From Chitinophaga ginsengisoli (GTDB taxonomy: Bacteria; Bacteroidota; Bacteroidia; Chitinophagales; Chitinophagaceae), in assembly GCF_003014595.1 (NCBI RefSeq), contig NZ_PYGK01000006.1:372001-436000 (forward strand): a stretch of DNA of 64,000 bases, read 5' to 3'. Positions 24,464-33,724 of the stretch are shown here, piece after piece (the first letter of the stretch is position 1; each line of letters begins with the position of its first letter). Below the pieces are notes generated by a model. The model was not told the origin of the DNA, did not search any database, and was given only the letters and a program-made list of their open reading frames with translations. The position numbers and the translations under genes were made by a program.

Positions 24464-26032
24464 ATGATACACCAATTCAAGTACGGAATTGATCAGCTTA
24501 CCGTAGGTAAAGCGCTGGAAGTGGCGGCTGGCGGCCTTCCCGGCGTACTGGTGCCCGAGGTGGCTGAACGCATAAAAACCAGTGCCGCACATGTACAGGC
24601 CATTGTAGCGGCACATAGTACCGTATATGGTATCAATACAGGCTTTGGGCCCCTGTGTGATACCAAGATATCCGAAGAAGATACCCGCGCCCTGCAATAC
24701 AACATTCTCCAGAGTCATAGTGTAGGCATCGGCAACCCCATTCCGGAGATGGTGGCCCGCGTCATGCTGGTGACCAAAGTACATGCACTGGCGCAGGGTT
24801 ATTCAGGTGTGGCCCTCGCTACCCTCGAACGCATCATCTGGCATATCGAACATAACGTTACCCCGGTAGTGCCTGAAAAAGGCTCAGTAGGTGCTTCGGG
24901 CGACCTTGCTCCCTTGTCACATCTTTTCCTGCCATTGATAGGCCTGGGAGAAGTATATTATAAAGGGCAACGCCAGCCGGCAGCGAAAGTATTACAGGCC
25001 GAAGGACTCGAGCCTGTGGTGCTTGGCCCTAAAGAAGGACTGGCCCTCATCAATGGTACACAGTTCATCCTGTCTTTTGCTGTAACCGGTTTACAGCGGA
25101 TGCACAATGCACTGGAAGCTGCGGATATCATCGGTGCTTTATCCCTTGAAGGATTGATGGGTACATCCCGTCCCTTTGATCCGCGCCTGCACGCCATTCG
25201 TCCTTATGCCGGTAGTCAGCTGGTAGCCCACCGTCTGAAGACTATGCTGGAGAACTCCGGCATCATGGCGGCGCACGTTGACTGTGGCCGTGTGCAGGAC
25301 CCCTATTCCCTGCGCTGTATGCCACAGGTGCATGGGGCTTCCCGTACCGCATGGCTGCACCTTTGCGACCTGACCACCATAGAATTGAATGCCGTGACTG
25401 ACAACCCGATCATCTTCAGTGCAGAAGATACGATCAGTGGTGGCAACTTCCACGGACAACCACTCGCCTTGCCGCTGGATTATGCTACCATAGCCTCTGC
25501 GGAACTGGGCAACATCTCTGACCGTCGTTGTTATATGATGATTGAAGGCCGCTACGGACTGCCTAAATTATTGATAGAAGATGCCGGTCTGAACTCCGGT
25601 TTTATGATACCACAGTATACTACCGCTGCATTGGTAACGGAGAATAAAACCCTCTGTTTCCCTGCCAGCGCAGACAGTGTACCCACCTCTCTTGGCCAGG
25701 AAGACCATGTCTCCATGGGTTCTATCAGCGGCCGCAAACTGCACCAGGTAATAGATAACCTCGAATATATACTCGCTATAGAACTGTTGTATGCCGCACA
25801 GGCAGTAGATTTCAGACGTCCGTTGAAGTCTGGTCCTATCCTGGAAGCTGTTCACGCCTTTACCCGTGAAACGGTTTCATTCGCAACGAAAGACAGGATC
25901 TTTGCGAATGATATACAACTGTTACATCATCTCATCGCCAATCAGTCTTTAGTAAAAGTGGCCAACGATGCGGCCCTGGATAATCATTTATCACTAAACG
26001 GTATTTATCATGACCAGTTCGGAATTTATTAA
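24464..26032 (+). CDS. hutH: Histidine ammonia-lyase
   Basis: Deaminates L-histidine to trans-urocanate, first step of histidine degradation. 522 residues. The Ala-Ser-Gly that forms the MIO prosthetic group is in GSVGASGDLAPLSHL (about residue 140), with YGINTGFGPL near 56 and ELNAVTDNPIIF as further family marks. Its end overlaps hutU by 23 bases, indicating translational coupling. Confidence 0.96.
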   Translation: MIHQFKYGIDQLTVGKALEVAAGGLPGVLVPEVAERIKTSAAHVQAIVAAHSTVYGINTGFGPLCDTKISEEDTRALQYNILQSHSVGIGNPIPEMVARVMLVTKVHALAQGYSGVALATLERIIWHIEHNVTPVVPEKGSVGASGDLAPLSHLFLPLIGLGEVYYKGQRQPAAKVLQAEGLEPVVLGPKEGLALINGTQFILSFAVTGLQRMHNALEAADIIGALSLEGLMGTSRPFDPRLHAIRPYAGSQLVAHRLKTMLENSGIMAAHVDCGRVQDPYSLRCMPQVHGASRTAWLHLCDLTTIELNAVTDNPIIFSAEDTISGGNFHGQPLALPLDYATIASAELGNISDRRCYMMIEGRYGLPKLLIEDAGLNSGFMIPQYTTAALVTENKTLCFPASADSVPTSLGQEDHVSMGSISGRKLHQVIDNLEYILAIELLYAAQAVDFRRPLKSGPILEAVHAFTRETVSFATKDRIFANDIQLLHHLIANQSLVKVANDAALDNHLSLNGIYHDQFGIY

Positions 26033-27674
26033 AACATACGCGGCACATCCGCACTATAAAGCTCCCCGTGGTAACCAGTTGCATGCACGCTCCTGGCAAA
26101 CGGAAGCGCCCTTACGCATGCTGTTGAATAACCTCGACCATGAAGTGGCTGAAAACCCTGATGAACTGGTCGTGTATGGTGGTATTGGCCAGGCAGCGCG
26201 CAATAAAGAAGCATTATTGAAGATCATTGAGATACTGCTGGAACTGGATGAAGATCACTCTTTACTGGTGCAGTCAGGCAAACCTGTAGGTGTGGTACGT
26301 ACACATCCGCAGGCGCCGCGTGTGATGCTGGCTAACAGTAACCTCGTACCAAAATGGGCTACCTGGGAACACTTTAATGAGCTGAGGGCTAAAGGCCTGA
26401 TGATGTATGGCCAGATGACAGCTGGCAGCTGGATCTACATCGGTACACAGGGCATTTTACAAGGTACTTACGAGACCTTTGTGGCCTGTGGTAAACAGCA
26501 TTTCAACGGTGACCTGAAAGGTAAATTGGTCGTAACAGCCGGTTTAGGAGGTATGGGGGGCGCTCAGCCACTGGCCGCTACGATGGCGGGCGGGGTGTTC
26601 CTCGGCGCTGATGTAGATGAATCACGTATTCAAAAGAGAATAGCTACCCGTTATATAGATCGTATCACACACTCTTATGAAGAAGCTATTACCTGGGCAA
26701 TGGATGCCAAAGCCAAAGGTGAAGCGCTTTCCATTGGTTTAGTAAGTGATGCCGGTGATATGCTGGAACGTTTGCTAAAGGATAACATCATCCCCGATGT
26801 ATTAACAGATCAGACATCTGCACACGATCCTGTAAATGGTTATATTCCTAATGGCATGTCTTTATCCGAAGCAGCAGATCTGCGTAAGAAAGATCCTGCT
26901 ACATATAAACAACGCGCATTGAAAAGTATGGCCCGTCATGTCGGTCATATGCTGGCATTACAGGCGAAAGGTGCTGTTACTTTTGATTACGGTAATAACC
27001 TGCGTGAATTTGCACGTGAAGGCGGCGAGTCTAATGCGTTTAATTTTCCTGGCTTTACACCCGCGTATATCCGTCCTTTATTCTGTGAAGGAAAAGGGCC
27101 TTTCAGATGGGTAGCCTTATCAGGCGATCCGCAGGATATTTATACTACTGATCAGGCATTAATAGACGCATTTCCTGAGAATGAAGCATTGATCAACTGG
27201 CTGAAGAAAGCACAGCAACAGGTGGCTTTTCAGGGCTTACCTGCGCGTATCTGCTGGCTGGGACTGGGTGAACGTGAAAAGGCCGGTCTGATCTTCAATG
27301 AACTGGTAAGAACAGGTAAAGTGAAAGCGCCTATCGTGATCGGTCGCGATCACCTTGATTGCGGCTCTGTAGCCTCTCCCAACAGGGAAACAGAAGCGAT
27401 GAAAGACGGCTCTGATGCAGTGTCTGACTGGACATTGCTGAACCTCATGGCCAATACCGGTGGTGGCGCTACCTGGGTTTCTTTCCATCATGGCGGCGGT
27501 GTGGGTATGGGCTATTCACAACATGCAGGTATGGTGATCCTGGCAGATGGCACTGACCGTGCTGAAGCCTGTCTGCGAAGAGTCTTGTTCAATGATCCGG
27601 CCCTGGGCATCTTCCGTCATGCAGATGCAGGTTATGAAGACGCAAAGGAAACAGCCAAAAAATTCAATATCTAA
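26010..27674 (+). CDS. hutU: Urocanate hydratase
   Basis: Urocanase, NAD-dependent without redox change, converting urocanate to imidazolone propionate. 554 residues, the normal size. YGGIGQAARNKEALLKI, GKLVVTAGLGGMGGAQP (dinucleotide-binding) and the C-terminal HHGGGVGMGYSQHAGMV are characteristic. Start overlaps hutH; hutI starts three bases after its stop. Confidence 0.97.
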   Translation: MTSSEFIKTYAAHPHYKAPRGNQLHARSWQTEAPLRMLLNNLDHEVAENPDELVVYGGIGQAARNKEALLKIIEILLELDEDHSLLVQSGKPVGVVRTHPQAPRVMLANSNLVPKWATWEHFNELRAKGLMMYGQMTAGSWIYIGTQGILQGTYETFVACGKQHFNGDLKGKLVVTAGLGGMGGAQPLAATMAGGVFLGADVDESRIQKRIATRYIDRITHSYEEAITWAMDAKAKGEALSIGLVSDAGDMLERLLKDNIIPDVLTDQTSAHDPVNGYIPNGMSLSEAADLRKKDPATYKQRALKSMARHVGHMLALQAKGAVTFDYGNNLREFAREGGESNAFNFPGFTPAYIRPLFCEGKGPFRWVALSGDPQDIYTTDQALIDAFPENEALINWLKKAQQQVAFQGLPARICWLGLGEREKAGLIFNELVRTGKVKAPIVIGRDHLDCGSVASPNRETEAMKDGSDAVSDWTLLNLMANTGGGATWVSFHHGGGVGMGYSQHAGMVILADGTDRAEACLRRVLFNDPALGIFRHADAGYEDAKETAKKFNI

Positions 27675-27677
27675 TGT

Positions 27678-28904
27678 ATGGAACTAATTGGCCCCTTTTC
27701 ACAGATATTACCGCTGACAAATCTTCCTTTGAAAGGAGCTTTACACGATGAACAATTGCTGATCATCGAACATGGCGGTGTTGTAACAGATGGCGGCAGA
27801 ATACTCGCTGTAGGCGATTTCAAAGCATTGCAACATCAGTATCCTGATTGTGATGTCACACATATCACAGTGCCTTCTGTATTATTGCCAGGCTTTATAG
27901 ACTGCCATACGCATATCTGTTTTGATGGTTCCCGTAACAGGGATTATGCCATGCGCATTGCAGGTAAGTCTTACCTCGAAATAGCCCGTGCGGGTGGTGG
28001 TATATGGGATTCCGTGATGAAGACAAGAGCTGCAGATCAGGAAACACTGATGAACAATACAGCTGCCCGTGCCAACAGGCATTTGCACGAAGGGGTTACC
28101 ACCATCGAAGTAAAAAGCGGTTATGGTTTAAACCTGGAAGGAGAACTGAATATGCTGCGCGCCATCCAGGATGCTGCCAGTCATACGAAAGCTACCCTGA
28201 TCCCTACCTGTCTTGCGGCGCATATGCGGCCAAAAGATTTTGAAGGAACAGAGGAGGCTTATCTTAACTGGATCATCACCACCTTACTACCCCTCATTCA
28301 ATCAGAACAACTCGCACATCGTGTTGATATCTTCGTAGAAGAAACTGCATTCACGCCCGGTCCTGCAAAACATTTCCTGCAACATGCTGCTGATATGGGC
28401 TTTGCTGCTACTGTGCATGCCGATCAGTTCTCTGCTGGCGGTGCTGCCGTGGCTGTAGCTGCAGGTGCGCTTTCTGCGGATCATCTTGAAGCCAGTGATG
28501 ACGCTGCTATTGCTTTACTGGCAGCTGCGGATATTGTTGCTGTTGTATTACCTGGTGCTTCGTTAGGTTTAGGTATGCATTATGCACCAGCAAGAAAACT
28601 GCTCAATGGTGGTGCTACAGTAGCCATTGCGAGCGACTGGAACCCTGGCTCCGCCCCAATGGGAGACTTGTTGTTACAGGCCGCAGTTTTAAGTGCGGCA
28701 GAGAAGCTATCTACTGCTGAAGTGTTTGCGGCCCTTACTACCCGCGCAGCAAAAGCATTACAACTATACAATATTGGGCAACTCGCCTCCGGATTCGTAG
28801 CAGATATGCAGGCGTATCCCTGCGCTGACTACCGTGATATCCTGTATTACCAGGGTAAAATGAAACCAATAAGGGTCTGGAAAGAAGGGGAGCGGGTGAA
28901 ATAA
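27678..28904 (+). CDS. hutI: Imidazolonepropionase
   Basis: Amidohydrolase that opens imidazolone propionate to N-formimino-L-glutamate. 408 residues. Metal site GFIDCHTHICFDGSRNRDY near 72, EVKSGYGLNLEGELNML near 140, VHADQFSAGG near 245 and ASDWNPGSAP near 315 fit HutI. Last of the hutHUI run; followed within 40 bases by the large palindrome. Confidence 0.96.
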   Translation: MELIGPFSQILPLTNLPLKGALHDEQLLIIEHGGVVTDGGRILAVGDFKALQHQYPDCDVTHITVPSVLLPGFIDCHTHICFDGSRNRDYAMRIAGKSYLEIARAGGGIWDSVMKTRAADQETLMNNTAARANRHLHEGVTTIEVKSGYGLNLEGELNMLRAIQDAASHTKATLIPTCLAAHMRPKDFEGTEEAYLNWIITTLLPLIQSEQLAHRVDIFVEETAFTPGPAKHFLQHAADMGFAATVHADQFSAGGAAVAVAAGALSADHLEASDDAAIALLAAADIVAVVLPGASLGLGMHYAPARKLLNGGATVAIASDWNPGSAPMGDLLLQAAVLSAAEKLSTAEVFAALTTRAAKALQLYNIGQLASGFVADMQAYPCADYRDILYYQGKMKPIRVWKEGERVK

Positions 28905-28939
28905 GTAAGTTCTTCCCAGGCTCTGGCTTTTGATAGGCT

Positions 28940-29032
28940 TTCGATAAGCTTTGAGATAGCTTTATCCTACGTTGATTTTACGTTCAAGACGTAAAATCAA
29001 CGTAGGATAAAGCTATCTCAAAGCTTATCGAA
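28940..29032. repeat. 44-bp perfect inverted repeat with 5-base loop
   Basis: Bases 28940-28983 are the exact reverse complement of 28989-29032; the loop is TCAAG. The arm itself contains related short units ending in GCTTT or ACGTT spaced about 10-11 bases apart (28931-28983). It starts 36 bases after hutI. As RNA it would form a very long hairpin, but no T run follows, so it is not an ordinary terminator. Confidence 0.95.
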
Positions 29033-29352
29033 GCGAATCTCATACTAATTCCGGCGCTACAAACAGCATGCCTCGCCACCCAGCTGCCGATCTCCGGAGT
29101 TGATCCTGTTATGTGACATTATTTTTGCTTTGCCGTACAAAGGCGAACGGCTCTTATACGGCGTTTTTGGGCTCTTATGAGCCATTTTTCCTGCCTCGTA
29201 TACTTTTTTTTGAACAGCTTCCATATCCTTTTTAACATTGCATCGTGAAGTATGTAAAAGTGCTGTGACGCTACGATACATCACCTGTTGACTGTTGTTG
29301 AAAACGTTCTTTGATAGATGGAATTTTCAGATTTAACTGAATTGATCTCAAT
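29033..29352. other. Gene-free stretch between hutI and the cellulase gene
   Basis: No convincing gene. A small hairpin GGCTC/GAGCC (29170-29174, 29179-29183) is followed by ATTTTT. A 75-codon minus-strand ORF (29057-29284) shows no signal peptide, domain or plausible ribosome-binding site and is left out. Confidence 0.6.
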
Positions 29353-29386
29353 AAAAAACCGCCTCATTTTCATGAGACGGTTTTTT
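29353..29386 (-). terminator. Terminator of the cellulase gene
   Basis: A-rich left side, stem CCGCCTCAT with ATGAGACGG (one mismatch), short loop, T-rich right side; it can work in both directions. It lies 32 bases beyond the minus-strand cellulase stop. Confidence 0.8.
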
Positions 29387-29417
29387 ATTGATGGTTGGTA
29401 GATATGCTGATGCGTTG

Positions 29418-31664
29418 TTATTGTTTTACAACTTTACGTGTAAGCGCTTTTTCGCCATAAGTCAGTTTCACTGTATACACGCCTTTAGGCAGGTGATGAC
29501 CTGCAAAGCTGCTATTGTACTGTCCTGCATCCAGACGGCCGCGTTTCAATACCGCTACCTGTTTGCCATTGATGTCGTATACAGCAAGTACTACATCAGC
29601 TGGTTTCTCCAGGAAGAAGCTGACAGTGCTGTTATCGCCAAATGGGTTAGGATAACTGGTGAGGGTAGTGGTCAGTTTAACTGGCTCCTGCAGCGGTTTT
29701 GCTGCTGCCAGTTTTGCTGCGGATGTTGTGGAAGTGATCAGCAGTTGCGGTGCAGTCAGCCCTGCTTCTTTTGAACGCCAGAAAATGCGTGGCTCAGCAA
29801 CGGTGCCACTCAGCAGGGCCAGGGAAATACCGTTACGGCCAGCAGCTTTTTCGCTCTGTACATAACTGGTGATATCCCATGAATAGTATCTGCCCGTGGA
29901 ATCAGTTACTGTTGTTGTCTGCAATGCGGCAGTTCCTGTAGCAGGTTTGTTGTTCCAGGTCAGTGCAGATTCTGTCCAGGTAGTATTGCCTACAGCATAA
30001 ACACCTACAGGAATATTGGATACACGGTTATCTTCAATCTTACCAAATACTTTCAGTACTGCTGAAGCAATGTTGCTTACGCCGCTTACATCGAAACGCA
30101 GATAGGTCTGACGGTCGTAACCCGGTGTGGTAGACACGTTTACCTTGGATGCCAATACCGTAGGATCAGTTGTGCCGTAAGTGGTCGATGCGTAATCACC
30201 ATTCCTTACATAGGCATCCTGTAATGGCGCCAAGGTTGTCTGTGTTGATGAAGTGGAAGTAACGACCCTTACTTCAGTCAGGCTGTTCCATGCGTTGACG
30301 CTGTTGCCATGGCACAGTATCCTTACATGTTTTGCACTGCGTGCAGAGAACGTGAATGTTTCCAGCGCGTTGGAGGTACCGCTGCTATGAAGGCCTGTAG
30401 CAGCTGATGACCAGCTGCTGCCATCAGTGCTGGTTAAGATATCGAAGTTTGTCTGTCGTTGTGTGCCGTTGTAGAACGCGATATCAACACGTGAAACAGT
30501 AGTAGTGCTTTCCAGGCAGAATTGTATCCACTGTCCGTCGCCTTCCGCAGACCAACGGGTGTTGTAATCATTGTCCTGTACATTGGCTGGTACGTTGCCG
30601 TCATTCGCGCTGGCAGATACCGGTACGCAAACATTACCACCTGGAAAATCATCCGCAGGATTCAGCATACGCTCACGAACCCACGCGCCTGCAGGTTTTA
30701 ATCGGGCGGTGGTCCATGGACCGTTAGAGCAGGTCCCGGTTACCCATACAGCGCCGGAACGGAAGTCGTCAGAATAGTTCCAGTTGGTCCAGCTGATCTT
30801 TTTATTGCGCATCAGATCGATGTATTGCTGCGCCATGGCGAAGTCGTTCGCTCCATCACCACTTGCTTCCTGTGTACCAAATTCGGTTACGAATACAGGC
30901 AGTCTGTCAGACGCTGTATTCAGCTGGTTCAGGTATTCAGTACGATGTTCCTTTGCATAGAAGTGGAAAGTATACATCACGTTAGGAAACTGCAGCGGAT
31001 TGTTGAGGATATCCTGCAGGGAACCATCGCCGGAAAGGCCCATGGTAGACCATCCGTGAGTACCTACGAGGATAACGGCATCGTTATCAATGGCACGGAT
31101 AAACGGGATCATCTGGTCTGCATATGTTTTGATCTTTGCCCAGGTGGCACCTGAGTTAGGTTCATTACAGATGTCGTAAATGATGTTGTTCTTGTTCTTG
31201 TGTGTGTTGGCAATAGCCGAGAAAAAGGTTTTCGCTCTGGAAAGGTTGTAGTTTGGATCGCCTGGTGTGAGCTGATGCCAGTCAACCAGTGCATACATGC
31301 CACGTGCAGTAGCTTCTTCGATAAGACGGTTCACCTGTGTGGTAAAACCTGCAGGGTCGGTTTCATAACCGCCTTCCTGTACATAAAGGGAAATACGAAG
31401 TACATCTGCTCCCCAGTCGTTGGCAAGGGCATCGAGAGAGGCAGCTGTAAGACAGCTTCCCCAGCCATACCACTGGATACCATGTGTGCTCATGCCTCTG
31501 AGCTGGATGGGATTGCCGTACTGGTTGCATAGTTTGGTGCCGATCACCTGGAGCTGGCCATTTCTGGCAACCGGTGTCTGTGCGTGGCTCTGTGAAAAGA
31601 TGCCCGTCAGGCATAACAGCAACGCCGCAAGTTTGAAAGAGAGGTGTCTTCCATTCTTTTTCAT
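29418..31664 (-). CDS. GH5 endoglucanase with discoidin, DNRLRE and type IX sorting domains
   Basis: Secreted modular cellulase, 748 residues. Signal peptide 1-29 (ending SHAQ); GH5 domain about 30-335 with acid/base Glu168 in DICNEPNS and nucleophile Glu261 in VFVTEFGTQEASGDG, most like subfamily GH5_2; F5/8-type C (discoidin) carbohydrate-binding domain about 345-470; DNRLRE-type domain about 475-650; Por secretion tail about 670-748 (SYPNPFGDNSTVSFFL, GVYTVKLTYG). The tail marks it for the type IX system and the cell surface or medium. It probably cuts cellulose or other beta-glucans. It is transcribed against the hut genes and splits hutHUI from hutG. Confidence 0.92.
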   Translation of the reverse strand: MKKNGRHLSFKLAALLLCLTGIFSQSHAQTPVARNGQLQVIGTKLCNQYGNPIQLRGMSTHGIQWYGWGSCLTAASLDALANDWGADVLRISLYVQEGGYETDPAGFTTQVNRLIEEATARGMYALVDWHQLTPGDPNYNLSRAKTFFSAIANTHKNKNNIIYDICNEPNSGATWAKIKTYADQMIPFIRAIDNDAVILVGTHGWSTMGLSGDGSLQDILNNPLQFPNVMYTFHFYAKEHRTEYLNQLNTASDRLPVFVTEFGTQEASGDGANDFAMAQQYIDLMRNKKISWTNWNYSDDFRSGAVWVTGTCSNGPWTTARLKPAGAWVRERMLNPADDFPGGNVCVPVSASANDGNVPANVQDNDYNTRWSAEGDGQWIQFCLESTTTVSRVDIAFYNGTQRQTNFDILTSTDGSSWSSAATGLHSSGTSNALETFTFSARSAKHVRILCHGNSVNAWNSLTEVRVVTSTSSTQTTLAPLQDAYVRNGDYASTTYGTTDPTVLASKVNVSTTPGYDRQTYLRFDVSGVSNIASAVLKVFGKIEDNRVSNIPVGVYAVGNTTWTESALTWNNKPATGTAALQTTTVTDSTGRYYSWDITSYVQSEKAAGRNGISLALLSGTVAEPRIFWRSKEAGLTAPQLLITSTTSAAKLAAAKPLQEPVKLTTTLTSYPNPFGDNSTVSFFLEKPADVVLAVYDINGKQVAVLKRGRLDAGQYNSSFAGHHLPKGVYTVKLTYGEKALTRKVVKQ

Positions 31665-31880
31665 GTGGATAGTTGTTTTGAGGGTGAGAAAATAAAAAGG
31701 TGATATGTTGATTTTGTAATGGCTACATAGGCAGATATTGATATGGTTATGCCATAGGTTAATGCTACAGGTTATAAAATGCTACTAGTCGCTATAGGTT
31801 GTTTAATTCGCTTGTCGCAATATAGGTACAAATTCGTTAATACGAACTTATTTTAAGTAACAATACTACCTTTACAGCAT

Positions 31881-32882
31881 ATGAAGAAGCCAGATTTTTA
31901 CAGGCAGCCCGTTGCATGGACGGGAAGGATAGATGGTACGGATGAAGAACTATTGCGTTGGCATCAGCGTATAATACCCGTCAATCTGCTTACGGGTACA
32001 TTGCCGGCATTAAAGTCCCATCAGCAGGGTATTGCGTTCCTGGGGTTTGCATGTGATGAAGGCGTACGCCGGAATAAAGGGCGTGTAGGCGCTGCAGAAG
32101 GACCTGTAGCATTGAGAAGCGCGTGCAGCAATTTTCCTGTACACTTTGATAATGATCTGATATTCGCAGATGCAGGTGATATCATCTGCAAAGACGATCA
32201 GCTGGAAGCTGCACAGGCCGCATTGGCAGATACTGTACTGACTATACGTAAAGCTGGTTACCTGCCGGTATTGCTGGGAGGTGGTCATGAAATCACTTAC
32301 GGACATGCACAGGGTATTTACCAGCATCTGCAGCAACGCAAACGCAATGAGAAGCTGGGACTGGTGAATATAGATGCGCATTTCGATCTGCGTATACCCG
32401 GGCAGGAGGGAAGTACTTCCGGTACCGGCTTCTGGCAACTGGCGCAGGATTGTAAACTGGAAGGTGTTCCCTTTCATTACCTGGCGTTGGGTATACAGGC
32501 CAACAGCAATACACAGCAGTTGTTCCGTATAGCGGGCGACCTCGATGTACAGTATGTGGATGCTGACGCTTTTCTTCTTCAGGATAAAGTGCTTTTACAG
32601 GCTGCTATAAGCCAGTTTCTGAGAGATGTGGACCATATCTACCTGACGGTGGATTTAGACGTTTTTTCGGCCGCTTTTGCCCCTGGCGTGAGTGCCGTCG
32701 CTTATAACGGTATCCGTCCAGAGGGTTTGTTCCTGGAATGTTACCGCAGCATCCTGCAAAGTGGTAAACTGGCAGGTATCGATATCGCAGAACTGAACCC
32801 TTCCCTGGACATTGATAATCATACGGCAAAACTGGGTGCCTCCCTCTTGTTTGAGATTGCGAGTAACCTACATTATCACTAA
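31881..32882 (+). CDS. hutG: Formimidoylglutamase
   Basis: Arginase-family enzyme of 333 residues that hydrolyses N-formimino-L-glutamate to glutamate and formamide, last step of this hut variant. Manganese ligands lie in GGGHEITYGHAQG (about 133), NIDAHFDLR (about 163) and LTVDLDVFSAAFAPGVSA (about 257). EGPVALRSACSNFP and NPSLDIDNHTAKLGA also fit. It is separated from hutHUI by the cellulase gene but in the same direction; upstream, ACTACCTTTAC resembles a -7 box. Confidence 0.93.
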   Translation: MKKPDFYRQPVAWTGRIDGTDEELLRWHQRIIPVNLLTGTLPALKSHQQGIAFLGFACDEGVRRNKGRVGAAEGPVALRSACSNFPVHFDNDLIFADAGDIICKDDQLEAAQAALADTVLTIRKAGYLPVLLGGGHEITYGHAQGIYQHLQQRKRNEKLGLVNIDAHFDLRIPGQEGSTSGTGFWQLAQDCKLEGVPFHYLALGIQANSNTQQLFRIAGDLDVQYVDADAFLLQDKVLLQAAISQFLRDVDHIYLTVDLDVFSAAFAPGVSAVAYNGIRPEGLFLECYRSILQSGKLAGIDIAELNPSLDIDNHTAKLGASLLFEIASNLHYH

Positions 32883-32943
32883 GATCATTATTATCGCTTT
32901 ATAGCTGCAAAATAGTATCAGTATCCCTGGCAGGATGTACGTA

Positions 32944-32978
32944 GTTCCCGTAATTCTTGCCGGGGAACGTTGTTTTTT
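32944..32978 (+). terminator. Terminator of hutG
   Basis: GTTCCCG (32944-32950) pairs with CGGGGAAC (32961-32968) with one bulge, followed by a T-rich run. It overlaps the candidate promoter of the next gene. Confidence 0.6.
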
Positions 32979-32998
32979 AGAGCGCTTTTCTATATTTG
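32969..32998 (+). promoter_or_regulatory. Bacteroidota-type promoter before the secreted protein gene
   Basis: GTTG at 32969-32972 and TATATTTG at 32991-32998 (exact TAnnTTTG), spacing 18. Transcription would begin near 33003, about 15 bases before the ATG at 33019. Confidence 0.45.
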
Positions 32999-33018
32999 CT
33001 TCATAAACATATTACATT

Positions 33019-33612
33019 ATGAAATTAATCCCCAAAACAGCTATCATCGCCATGATGGCTTTATGTTCAACCTATCTGGCTGAAGCACAGAAAATAAAAG
33101 TTACAGAAGGCGATTTCTCTGCATTAAAGGGACAAACAGAGATCAACACGGAGTATTCATACGATCATATCAAGGTGGGTAATTTTGATAACGAAGATGA
33201 TTACATCCAGAAGAAAAAAGACGAGTATAACAAGAAAGAACCGGGAAAAGGCGATACCTGGGCTATTGCCTGGAAGAATGATCGCGCCAGCCGTTTCGAG
33301 CCTAAATTCGAAGAATTGTTCTCAGAGACTGCTGGCATCAAAGCTGGCAAATTCCCCAATGCAAAGTATACACTGATCTTTAAAACCACCTATGTTGAGC
33401 CCGGCTATAACATTGGGATATCACGTAAGAACGCTTATATCGACGGAGAGATCTGGATCGTGGAAACGGCTGATCACAGCAAGGTGGTAGCTAAAGCAAC
33501 TGTAGACAATTCTCCCGGCAGAATGTTCGGTTTCGACTTCGACACTGGTGCCCGTATCGCTGACGCATATGCAGCTGCAGGTAAATCATTCGGTAAGAAA
33601 GTAAAGAACTAA
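33019..33612 (+). CDS. Secreted hypothetical protein
   Basis: 197 residues with a clear signal peptide (AIIAMMALCSTYLAEAQ). I do not recognise a named family. The mature protein is charged and Lys-rich at 50-75 (DDYIQKKKDEYNKKEPGKGD), then has beta-strand-like segments (KYTLIFKTTYVEPGYNIG, NAYIDGEIWIVETA) ending in a helix with DTGARIADAYAAAGKSFGKKVKN. Likely periplasmic. It lies between hutG and a strong bidirectional terminator. Confidence 0.75.
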   Translation: MKLIPKTAIIAMMALCSTYLAEAQKIKVTEGDFSALKGQTEINTEYSYDHIKVGNFDNEDDYIQKKKDEYNKKEPGKGDTWAIAWKNDRASRFEPKFEELFSETAGIKAGKFPNAKYTLIFKTTYVEPGYNIGISRKNAYIDGEIWIVETADHSKVVAKATVDNSPGRMFGFDFDTGARIADAYAAAGKSFGKKVKN

Positions 33613-33652
33613 GCTGAATAATAATTGCGCCCTGTGCGTTGAAGACGATAAT

Positions 33653-33697
33653 AAAACTAAGGTGGATACCGGGTTTCCTGGTATCCACCTTAGTTTT
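33653..33697. terminator. Bidirectional terminator with 18-bp perfect stem
   Basis: Arms 33653-33670 and 33680-33697 are perfectly complementary, loop of nine. A run at the left and T run at the right allow function for the secreted protein gene and for the convergent purU gene. Confidence 0.88.
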
Positions 33698-33724
33698 GTG
33701 GAAGATGTTTTTATAAGCCCTTTA

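Noticed and set aside
29057..29284. 75-codon minus-strand ORF behind hutI
   Set aside because: No signal, domain or start context; it overlaps hairpins in a gene-free stretch.
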